From NCBI RefSeq assembly GCF_001509795.1, contig NZ_LLZN01000051.1, forward strand, positions 35,808 through 99,807: a stretch of DNA of 64,000 bases, read 5' to 3'. A program made the position numbers and the translations under genes. The notes below the pieces were generated by a model, which was given only the letters and a program-made list of their open reading frames with translations, did no database searches and was not told where the DNA came from. Below are positions 16,566 through 23,675 of this stretch, one piece after another. Source of the DNA: Streptomyces sp. NRRL WC-3605 (lineage in GTDB: Bacteria; Actinomycetota; Actinomycetes; Streptomycetales; Streptomycetaceae). Positions within the stretch are counted from its first letter, which is position 1. Every line of letters starts with the position of its first letter.

Positions 16566-16755
16566 TCAGGACCCGCAGTCCTTCCCGGCGTCGCACTGCC
16601 AGCCCGAGAGGCCGCCCTCACGGGGGTTGTCGATGTCATGGTCGAACCGCAGGAAGCCCCATGCCACCCAGGCGATGAAGACGACGCACAGCGCGAGGAA
16701 GATCCACAGGGCAGACAGGCGGTGAGGGCCGTTGTCAGAGGCGTGTGTCAGAGTC
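16566..16755 (-). CDS. Small single-TM membrane protein, start uncertain
   Basis: A minus-strand frame ending at 16566 encodes a short peptide with one convincing membrane helix (LSALWIFLALCVVFIAWVAW) followed by a conserved-looking tail FDHDIDNPREGGLSGWQCDAGKDCGS (read in parts) with two Cys. No ATG/GTG start lies close upstream: a GTG at 16802 would overlap the divergent DUF6891 gene by 42 bases, and a CTG near 16753 gives about 60 residues. The coordinates use the latter. Real coding is suggested by helix and codon pattern. Confidence 0.45.
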
Positions 16756-16760
16756 TGGGC

Positions 16761-17678
16761 ATGCTCGAGATCACGGTGGAGACGGAGAACTGGGAGCGGC
16801 ACGTGCGCGTGTCGGCCGACGAGTTGGGCGGGCTGGTCCGGCGCATCGGTGGGGACGGGGACCGGTTCCTGGTCATCCAACGGATACCCGACCTGCCCGA
16901 CGTGTTCGCCCAGGTCTGGCACCGAGCGGGCGGTGCCTACACGGTGGAGCATCGCGACGGTGCCGCCGACCGGCATTTCCAGGCGACGGCCGACACGGCA
17001 GAGGCGGTCATCGCGGTGCTCACCGGCTGGGCGCGCCGGCAGTCGGGATGGGACGAGGGCCTGATGTGGTCTCGGCTGGACATGGGACCGGTGCAGGAAG
17101 TCCCGCCGCTCGACCTGGAGGACGACGAGCGCGCGGAGTTGGAGCGGCGTGTGCGCCAGGTACTGGCGGGCGGCTATGCATCCCGGGCCGAACTGGCCGA
17201 GCTCGCCGAGGACTACCTGGTCACCGCCGACCGCCGACCCGTCTCACACGAGCAGGCGATCGCGCTGGCCGACCGGCTGTGGCTGGAGCGCGTCGCGGAA
17301 CAGGCCACATGGCAGGGCGATACCGACCCCGAGCGACTCACCCGCGCCTTCACGGCCTTGCAAGAGACCGGCATCACCGCCCGAGAGAACTTCTCCTGCT
17401 GCCGCAACTGCGGCGAGTCCGAGATCGGTGCCGAGGGCGCCCCCGACGCCCGCGGTTACGTCTTCTTCCACTCCCAGTCCACGGACTCCGCGGCGGCCGG
17501 TCACGGACTGGCCCTGTACTACGGCGGCTTCGACGGCTCGTCCGACACCACCGCGGCCATAGGCGCTGAAGTCGTGACTGCCCTCGAAGCGGTCGGCCTC
17601 CCCACGGAGTGGGACGGCGCCCCCGGCCGCGCCATCACCGTCACCCCACTGGACTGGCGCCGCCGCCTCGTCGGCTAG
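16761..17678 (+). CDS. DUF6891 domain protein
   Basis: A 305-residue protein: an N-terminal Imm1-like or beta-rich region (MLEITVETENWERHVRVS...) of about 110 residues, then the DUF6891 domain. The latter shows ERRVRQVLAGGY, the ENFSCCRNCGESEIG segment with three Cys, and the closing AIGAEVVTALEAVGLPTEWDG...AITVTPLDWRRRL (read in parts). The family is abundant in Streptomyces and of unknown role. The ATG at 16761 begins the compact domain; upstream frame has no typical coding sequence. Confidence 0.85.
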   Translation: MLEITVETENWERHVRVSADELGGLVRRIGGDGDRFLVIQRIPDLPDVFAQVWHRAGGAYTVEHRDGAADRHFQATADTAEAVIAVLTGWARRQSGWDEGLMWSRLDMGPVQEVPPLDLEDDERAELERRVRQVLAGGYASRAELAELAEDYLVTADRRPVSHEQAIALADRLWLERVAEQATWQGDTDPERLTRAFTALQETGITARENFSCCRNCGESEIGAEGAPDARGYVFFHSQSTDSAAAGHGLALYYGGFDGSSDTTAAIGAEVVTALEAVGLPTEWDGAPGRAITVTPLDWRRRLVG

Positions 17679-17761
17679 CTCCTACGACCGTTCAACCGCT
17701 GTATCAGCCCAGGTGACAAACCCGGCGACGTCGGCGATCCGCCCCGGGATACTGGGCGTCC

Positions 17762-18508
17762 ATGGACGAGGTCGAAGTCGTCGTGGCTCATTCAGAGCGG
17801 GTGACTCTGCGCGTCGGCGACGTGTTCCTGAAGGTGGACGCCGATCCGGCCCGTCTGGACGCCGAAGTCGAGGCGATGTCCCTCGCGCCGGTGCCGACGC
17901 CGGAGGTCCTGTGGCGCAAGCCGTCCGTGCTCGCGACGGCCGCGGTCCGTGGGACGACGCTCGGGCGCCTCGGCGGCCCGTCGACCGGGTCACCGGCGGC
18001 CTGGGCCGCCGCGGGCGCTGCCATCCGGCAGCTGCACGACGCACCCCTGCCACCCCGGCCGGGCGGGGCCGGGCGCAGCATCGCCACCCTGTCGGCGGAG
18101 CTGGACGCCGAGTGCGAACTCCTCGTGGCGAACGGCGTCTTGCCCGCAGACCTGGTCACCCGCAACCGCCAGATCGGTCAGGCCGCACTGCGCCCGTGGT
18201 CTCCGTGCTTCACACACGGCGACCTGCAGATCGCGCACGTCCTCGTCGAGGGGGAAGAGGTCACGGGCATCATCGACTGGTCCGAGGCGGGCCGGGGCGA
18301 CGCCCTGTACGACCTCGCCACCTTCACACTCGGCCACGAGGCGCACCTCGACGACGTGCTCGCCGGCTACGGCACGGACGTCGATCGCGACGTGATCCGC
18401 GCCTGGTGGTCGTTGCGGAGCCTTCTGACGGTTCGATGGCTGATCGAGCACGGCTTCGACGCAGCGGCCCCGGGCTGCGAGATAGACGTGCTCAGAGCCC
18501 GGATGTGA
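17762..18508 (+). CDS. Aminoglycoside-phosphotransferase-family kinase
   Basis: A 248-residue APH-superfamily kinase-like protein. The catalytic loop is FTHGDLQIAHVLV (about residues 155-167) with the catalytic Asp, and the metal-binding segment is GIIDWSEAGRGDALYDLA (about 176-193). The N-lobe is short, with VFLKVDAD as the ATP-anchoring Lys strand. Relatives phosphorylate aminoglycosides, macrolides, choline or other small molecules; this one sits alone, so its substrate is open. Start ATG 17762. Confidence 0.87.
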   Translation: MDEVEVVVAHSERVTLRVGDVFLKVDADPARLDAEVEAMSLAPVPTPEVLWRKPSVLATAAVRGTTLGRLGGPSTGSPAAWAAAGAAIRQLHDAPLPPRPGGAGRSIATLSAELDAECELLVANGVLPADLVTRNRQIGQAALRPWSPCFTHGDLQIAHVLVEGEEVTGIIDWSEAGRGDALYDLATFTLGHEAHLDDVLAGYGTDVDRDVIRAWWSLRSLLTVRWLIEHGFDAAAPGCEIDVLRARM

Positions 18509-18583
18509 GGGGAGCGAAGAACACTGGGCACACGTCCTGAACGGTTACGGGACTGCGCCGTACGACGAAGAGGCCATGCGGAG

Positions 18584-18665
18584 TTGTGTGCACTCGGAGC
18601 AACAGTTCAGGCCGGGCGTACGGACTGGATCACGATGCACGACCTCGATGGCAACGAGTCCGAGC
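18584..18665 (+). pseudogene. Relic of a VOC-family gene 3' part
   Basis: A stretch reading LGATVQAGRTDWITMHDLDGNE matches the closing strand of VOC proteins (the xxDPEGNEF turn), but lacks a proper start, upstream units and a normal end. The frame then turns into unrelated sequence. Only about 27 codons remain, so this is a decayed fragment in the 247-base gap after the kinase. Confidence 0.35.
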
Positions 18666-18755
18666 GCAGCACACACCGACGTCCCGTACGAGGTCATGTG
18701 CTGGTTCATGCACCAGGTCCTGGCGGACACGCGCACCGCGGTCCCCGAGGAAGCC

Positions 18756-19325
18756 TCACGACCAGACGAGCCGGCCCTCGACGACCTCACACGCCGGATG
18801 GTCGCCGGACGCGATCCTCTTCAGAAGCTCCGCCACCGAGTCGAAATAGTGAGCCAGCGACTCGTACTTACCCGTGACCGTGATGTCGCCGACGAACCAT
18901 GAGCCGACGCGTCCGTCCCGCACATCGACGAACAGCCCGTGCCAGCCGTCCTGGTCCGAGAAGAAGGGGATCCACTCGTTGCGCCAGAACGGAGCGTCCG
19001 GCTCGTCCGGCGGATCGAACCCTTCCGGCCTCGAGTGGTTCGCGTACAGCCTTTCCATGGCCCGGATGCCGAGAAGGAAGCTCGTCTCGTCCGGGAACCC
19101 GGCGTAGCCGCAGCACGCCACGTAGGGGTCCACGTCTTCCTCAGGAAGGTCCAGGTTGTTGAGCAGCAGCCACGCCCGCAGGTCCGGGTGGAGCGCAACT
19201 CCCATCCGTTCCTCGGCGGCCGCGAGCATCCGCTCCGTGGCGGGGCCGGGCAACTCCGCGTGATTGCCGGGGGCGTGCTGCCGAAGAAGACCCATCAACC
19301 GGGACCAGCTCTCCACCACACCCAT
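18756..19325 (-). CDS. SMI1/KNR4-family protein
   Basis: A 189-residue SMI1/KNR4 domain protein. The N-terminal helix block ends with the family's LPPDLRAWL-like segment (ALHPDLRAWLLLNN), followed by the core strands LLGIRAMERLY, EWIPFFSDQDGWHGLFVDVRDG and VGSWF, and the C-terminal SLAHYFDSVAELL helix. Bacterial SMI1 proteins often act as immunity partners of polymorphic toxins, but no toxin gene adjoins, so an immunity role is unproved. The ATG at 19325 (MGVVESWSR) follows GGGAGGG. Confidence 0.87.
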   Translation of the reverse strand: MGVVESWSRLMGLLRQHAPGNHAELPGPATERMLAAAEERMGVALHPDLRAWLLLNNLDLPEEDVDPYVACCGYAGFPDETSFLLGIRAMERLYANHSRPEGFDPPDEPDAPFWRNEWIPFFSDQDGWHGLFVDVRDGRVGSWFVGDITVTGKYESLAHYFDSVAELLKRIASGDHPACEVVEGRLVWS

Positions 19326-19374
19326 GTCCCACTGCCCTCCCCACGCGGATACCCGGAAGGGTACTCGCAGCTGA

Positions 19375-19989
19375 TCATGAGGCCTGAGCGTCCTCGGCGG
19401 TGAGGCGTCGGCGTTGGTAGTGGCGCGCCGCGCGGGCGCGGTTCCCGCAGGACGGCTTGCACCACTCCTGGCGCCCGTGGCTCCTGACGAAGTAGCGCAC
19501 ACAGCGGGGCGCGGAACAGGCCCGCAGACGAGTGCGCTGCGGCCCGCTCAGGAAGTCGATGGCGGCGCGGGCCAGCGCCGCAGGCAGCCGTACCGCCGGA
19601 TCCCCCTCGGTGGACACCAGGCGCACCACGGGACCACCCCCGGACGGCCAGTCCATCTGCGGGACGACCGCTTCGCGAGCGGCGACCGAGTTGATGTACG
19701 TGAGCGCCCGGTCGGCCGGCATCAACCGGCCGGCGTCCGCCGAGCTGGGCGGATCGGGGCTGACCGCACGGGCGAAGAGGGCCCGGACCGCCTTCCGCAG
19801 TTCGACGATCTCCCTCCTGAGGCCGTCGTCGACTGCCACCTCCCCGACCACGACATGGCCGGCCAGCAGTTCGGCCTGCGCCTGGAGCCAGCGGTCCAGT
19901 CCTTGACGCGTCGCGAGGTCGTCGGCGACACCGCCGTCCCCGTCGTGGCGGATCGTGCTCGCCAGTTCCAGCGCCAGCCAGCGCTCCAT
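19375..19989 (-). CDS. ABATE/CGNR zinc-finger transcription regulator
   Basis: A 204-residue protein with an N-terminal ABATE helical domain (about 1-150) and a C-terminal CGNR zinc finger: CSAPRCVRYFVRSHGRQEWC then CGNRARAARHYQRRR, giving the Cys-x4-Cys and Cys-x3-Cys ligands and basic helix. CGNR proteins are usually autoregulated repressors. GGAAGGAG lies six bases before the ATG at 19989. The divergent metallophosphoesterase and the 12-base-arm dyad at 20051-20083 are its likely target and operator. Confidence 0.9.
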   Translation of the reverse strand: MERWLALELASTIRHDGDGGVADDLATRQGLDRWLQAQAELLAGHVVVGEVAVDDGLRREIVELRKAVRALFARAVSPDPPSSADAGRLMPADRALTYINSVAAREAVVPQMDWPSGGGPVVRLVSTEGDPAVRLPAALARAAIDFLSGPQRTRLRACSAPRCVRYFVRSHGRQEWCKPSCGNRARAARHYQRRRLTAEDAQAS

Positions 19990-20050
19990 GAGCGCCTCCT
20001 TCCCTCCGATCGCCGACCACTTGATCACACTCCCCCGCACACTCTAGGGT

Positions 20051-20083
20051 CTCTAACGGAAAACGCGAGAGTTTCCGTTAGAG
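20051..20083. promoter_or_regulatory. Long inverted-repeat operator of the CGNR regulator
   Basis: CTCTAACGGAAA (20051-20062) and TTTCCGTTAGAG (20072-20083) form a perfect 12-base inverted repeat with a 9-base spacer. The dyad lies midway between the divergent CGNR gene (start 19989) and the metallophosphoesterase gene (start 20170), which fits an operator; arms this long in a promoter region are unlikely to be a terminator. Confidence 0.65.
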
Positions 20084-20111
20084 GGCGAGTCGGGGGACCG
20101 CACACCTCGGC

Positions 20112-20138
20112 GTACACGGCATACACGGCATACACGGC
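20112..20138. repeat. Short tandem repeat, 9-base unit, three copies
   Basis: GTACACGGC, ATACACGGC, ATACACGGC in a row, between the CGNR operator and the metallophosphoesterase start. Copy number could vary between strains and alter promoter spacing. Confidence 0.7.
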
Positions 20139-20169
20139 GGCCCGGAGCCGTCAGGGGAGAGGACGGGGA

Positions 20170-20913
20170 ATGACGGTGTTGCTTGCCCAGATCAGCGACC
20201 TGCACCTGGACGGGAGTGAAAGGGCCACCGAACGCGCCGCCCGCGTCATGGACCATCTGCGGAACCTGCCGCGCCCGGTGGACGCGCTCCTCGTCACCGG
20301 CGACATCGCCGATCACGGTGCCGAAGCCGAGTACGAGGAGGCCGCCCGTCTGCTGACGGCACCCTTCCCGGTGCTCACCTGCCCCGGGAACCACGACGTG
20401 CGTCCGGCCTACCGCAAGGCCCTGCTCGGAGAGGCGCCCGACGACGGCCCGATCAACCGCGTCCACCACATCGCCGGGACCGCGGTCCTGATGTGCGACT
20501 CCACCATCCCCGGCCGGGACGAAGGGCGCCTCGACGCCGAGACGCTGGGCTGGATCGACGCCCAGCTCACCGCACTGCCCACCGGCACCCCGGCGCTCGT
20601 CGCTTTCCACCAGCCGCCCGTCGCACTTCACCACCCCCTGCCCGACTCCGGCAGACTCGAACAGCCCGAGCAGCTGGCCGCCCTGCTGGAGGCGCACCCA
20701 CAGGTGGCCGCCGTCCTGACCGGACACGCCCACACGGCAGCCGCCTCCACCTTCGCGAGCCGTCCCCTGATCGTCGGCCCCGCCATCACCTGGACCCTGC
20801 GCATGCCCTGGGAGGGAGACCAAGCGGCCGACCGGGACCAGCCGCCGGCGCTGGCCTTCCACGTCCTGGACGACGACCGCCGCCTGACCACCCACTACCG
20901 CGTGGTGCTCTGA
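20170..20913 (+). CDS. Calcineurin-like metallophosphoesterase (CpdA type)
   Basis: A 247-residue dinuclear-metal phosphoesterase. Motifs in order: ISDLHLDG (residue about 8, D-x-H), TGDIADHG (about 43, GDxxD/GD), CPGNHDVR (about 74, GNHD/E), VAFHQPP (about 140) and LTGHAHTA (about 181, GHxH). This set is that of class III cyclic-nucleotide phosphodiesterases such as CpdA. The substrate is not proven. ATG 20170 follows GGGGA. It is divergent from the CGNR regulator and probably controlled by it. Confidence 0.9.
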   Translation: MTVLLAQISDLHLDGSERATERAARVMDHLRNLPRPVDALLVTGDIADHGAEAEYEEAARLLTAPFPVLTCPGNHDVRPAYRKALLGEAPDDGPINRVHHIAGTAVLMCDSTIPGRDEGRLDAETLGWIDAQLTALPTGTPALVAFHQPPVALHHPLPDSGRLEQPEQLAALLEAHPQVAAVLTGHAHTAAASTFASRPLIVGPAITWTLRMPWEGDQAADRDQPPALAFHVLDDDRRLTTHYRVVL

Positions 20914-20956
20914 CCGCGTCCGAAGCGGCTGCCCGACGCCTGGACGAGCGGTCTCA

Positions 20957-21115
20957 GTGCTGCTGCTGGGCGAGGTCGGCAGCGGTGAGACCTTCCGGGC
21001 TCGGACGCGCCTGCTCGAGCGGCACCACCTCGGCCACCGCGCCCCACCGCTCCGCCTGCTCGGCGGTGAAGGAGACCCGGGTCAGGATCAGACAGCGAAG
21101 GCACGGTTGAGCGCC
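20957..21115 (-). pseudogene. Relic of an enoyl-CoA hydratase/isomerase gene
   Basis: The minus-strand frame reads LILTRVSFTAEQAERWGAVAEVVPLEQA, the A/AE-A-x-x-W-G-x-V-x-x-V-V-P segment of crotonases. The upstream two thirds (CoA and oxyanion-hole loops) are absent, and the segment after PLEQA is disturbed (PSPEGLTAADLAQQQH). About 50 codons of an expected 260 remain. Confidence 0.5.
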
Positions 21116-21132
21116 GTAGGACGAGGGGACCG

Positions 21133-22134
21133 TCAACCCCCCACCTTCCCGGCATCGATGCGCTGTCCGCGCGTCGCGTCCACCACGATGGGGATGCCCT
21201 CTGGGATCTGCCCGTCCAGCCGGTCCATCAGGGATTTCACCGGAGGAAGCTCCCCTGGAGTGCGGACGTGGACGTGCAGGGTGCGGGAGTTCGAGTCCAC
21301 GCTGGTCACGGACGCACCGGGCTCGGAGGCGAGCCACTCCCGCGCCACGTCCTTGGTGCGACCGGTCCAGGCGTTGAGCAGCAGCGTGGCCGCTGTGTTG
21401 GCCGCGAGGGGGACGAACACGACGGCGAACAGCAGCGCCATGGCCGCGGACGCCCTGCGGTCGGGGCGTCCGGCCGCCTGGTCCGCCTCCGCCGCGTAGC
21501 CGAGCGAGGCGAACACCACCATGCCGGCGAAGACCAGGGCGAAGAGGTTCGACACGAACAGCGCCAGTGATCCCAGCGCCAGCCATCAGGACAGCTTCCC
21601 CAGGCACACCCCCGTCACCACCAGCGGCGGGACGAGAGAGATGGCGATCGCGACGCCGGGCAGTACGGCGGCGACGTCGCGGCGGGCCAGGGCGATCGCA
21701 CCGGCGAGGCCGGTCGCCAGCGCGGCGATCAGGTCCATCAGGTCCGGCGAGGTCCGCGACGAGATCTGACTGTTGGACAGCAGGTCGTAGTGGTTGGGCA
21801 GCGCCAGCGACATGACCATCCCGAGCGCGACGACGAGCAGGGCCCCGACGAGGACGACCGTGACGGAGCCGGTGCGGCGGCGCAGCACCGAGCCGAGGGC
21901 GATGCCCATGATCGGTGTGGACAGGGGCGCGATGATCATGGCGCCGATGACGGTGGCCGTCGAGTCGGTGAGGACGCCGGCGCCCGCGATGACGGCCGCC
22001 AGCGTGAGCATCGTCCAGAACGCCGACCGCTTGGACGTGGTGTCGCCGGAGCGGAGAATCAGGTCCTCGGTCAGTTCGTCCAACGTCCGGCGCTGGGCGG
22101 ACGGCAGGACACGGGCACGAACGCTGCTGAGCAT
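21133..22134 (-). pseudogene. DUF389 membrane protein interrupted by an in-frame stop
   Basis: One DUF389 protein of 333 codons runs from ATG 22134 to 21133, but codon TGA at 21588-21586 (positions CTG TCC TGA TGG on the coding strand) splits it in a constant frame. Before the stop: SKRSAFWTMLTLAAVIAG, STATVIGAMIIAPLSTPIMG and the GVAIAISLVPPLVVTGVC signature. After it: a further membrane helix pair (LALFVSNLFALVFAGMVVF) and the C-terminal domain. A Trp codon changed to TGA explains it. The second half could restart at GTG 21555. Function of DUF389 is unknown. Confidence 0.8.
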
Positions 22135-22529
22135 GAGCCCAAACAACCACGACGGGGCCGGCCGGCGCGGGCAGGACACGGCGACGCGGCCGACCGGCAT
22201 CGCCGGCGAGCCTCACCGAGAGTCCCCGACTCGGCCAGGTCACCACCCGGCGCTTCCGCCATCCTCCCCCTGCGGATGCACATAGCGAAGGGCTCCGACT
22301 TCGTGGGCACCACCCTCTCCGGCTACGTCCTCCGCTCCCCGAGGCGATGCGACCGGGCACCTCCGTGTGCGGCCGCCGAGGATCATCGCGCCCATGGCGG
22401 GTTCGGACCGGCAACAGCCAGTGGCACGGGCGAAGTTGACATACCGGCATCTTGCGGATGGTCGGGGTCAAGAGGGACGATCAAAGGGAAAGGTGCACGG
22501 TAGGTCGGACGGATACGCGAGGGGTGACG

Positions 22530-23675
22530 GTGGTCGAGCGCAATCTCACGCAAGAGGAGGTGGACGCGCTCCCGTTCGAGCTCAATCTGTCGGATGGACA
22601 CGCCTTCCGCCCCTGGACCCGCGCCGAGTCCGAGATCATCGGCGATTCGGCACGCTTCTTCAGGGAGTCCGACCGCAGGGGCGGGCAGGAAGCCGAGGCC
22701 GAGTACATACGCCGCTACCTCGCTCTCGGAGCGCAGTCCTACATACCCGATCACTTCACCGGCCTGATGTCCTACTCCGCCTCGATGGCCGTCGAGATCG
22801 TGGCCAACGTACTGCGCCTCAGGGGGCTTTCGGCGGCGCTGATCGAGCCCTGCTTCGACAACATCGCGGACATCCTCCGGCGCCACCGCGTCCCCCTCCA
22901 GCCGATCCCGGAGACGGCACTGACGGCCGGGCCGGCCGCGCTGGAGCGGCTGCTCGGCACACTCACCGCGGATGTGATCTTCCTCGTCAGCCCCAACAAC
23001 CCGACCGGGACCGTGGTCGGCGAGGAGGCGTTCACCCGGATCGTCGACCACTGCCGGACCGAGAACAAGCTCCTCGTCCTCGACGGCTGCTTCCGGGTCT
23101 ACCTGTCCCTCGACGAGGTCTACGACCACTACGGCATCCTCGCCGCCTCGGGAATCGACTGCGTCGTCATCGAGGACACCGGCAAGGTCTGGCCCGCGGC
23201 CGAGCTGAAGGCTCCCTTCCTCTGCGTGTCACCGGGTCTGGTGCGCGAGGTCAAGGCGATGCACTCGGACTTCCTTCTCCACCTGTCGCCCTTCACCGTC
23301 CGGCTGATCACGGAGTTCCTGGGTCTCGCCGAGGCGGACGGCGGACGCCATCTCAGGGAGCTCGTGGCGCGCAACCGGACGCTCTTCCAGAGCACGGTCC
23401 CCGGCTCGTTCCTGCGGACGGACGACACCGGGAAGCTGGGTCTGGCCTGGCTGAAGGTGGAGATGGACGGACTGGACGGCGAGGACGTCCGCAAGCTCCT
23501 CGCCCGGCACGGCGTCCACGTGCTGTCCGGCGAGAGGTTCTACTGGCGGTCCCCGCACCTGGGGCGGAAGCATCTGCGCATGGCCCTGCTGCGTGACCCG
23601 GACGTCGTCCAGCGGGCCGCCGAGGTGATCGCAGATCTCGGGGCCGAGGTCGCCGGCAGCCGCTCACGGAGCTGA
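22530..23675 (+). CDS. MppP-like PLP-dependent enzyme (L-arginine oxidase/hydroxylase type)
   Basis: A 381-residue fold-type I PLP enzyme closely following MppP/RohP, the oxygen-using L-arginine enzymes of enduracididine and azomycin pathways, rather than ordinary aminotransferases. Shared marks: NLTQEEVDALPFELNLSDGH near the N-terminus (the His24 region corresponds to the key N-terminal His of MppP), CFDNIADILRRHRVPL, SPNNPTGTVV, LVLDGCFRVY, YDHYGILAASGIDCVVIEDT and the Schiff-base Lys219 in DTGKVWP. GTG 22530 was chosen because GAGGGG lies six bases upstream. No other enduracididine genes (MppQ/MppR-like) are seen nearby, so it is an orphan. Confidence 0.78.
   Translation: MVERNLTQEEVDALPFELNLSDGHAFRPWTRAESEIIGDSARFFRESDRRGGQEAEAEYIRRYLALGAQSYIPDHFTGLMSYSASMAVEIVANVLRLRGLSAALIEPCFDNIADILRRHRVPLQPIPETALTAGPAALERLLGTLTADVIFLVSPNNPTGTVVGEEAFTRIVDHCRTENKLLVLDGCFRVYLSLDEVYDHYGILAASGIDCVVIEDTGKVWPAAELKAPFLCVSPGLVREVKAMHSDFLLHLSPFTVRLITEFLGLAEADGGRHLRELVARNRTLFQSTVPGSFLRTDDTGKLGLAWLKVEMDGLDGEDVRKLLARHGVHVLSGERFYWRSPHLGRKHLRMALLRDPDVVQRAAEVIADLGAEVAGSRSRS

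Noticed and set aside
17213..17407. Antisense small frame in DUF6891 gene
   Set aside because: No start signal or motif; shadow.
20112..20138. CRISPR-like repeat
   Set aside because: Nine-base units without spacers; a simple tandem repeat.
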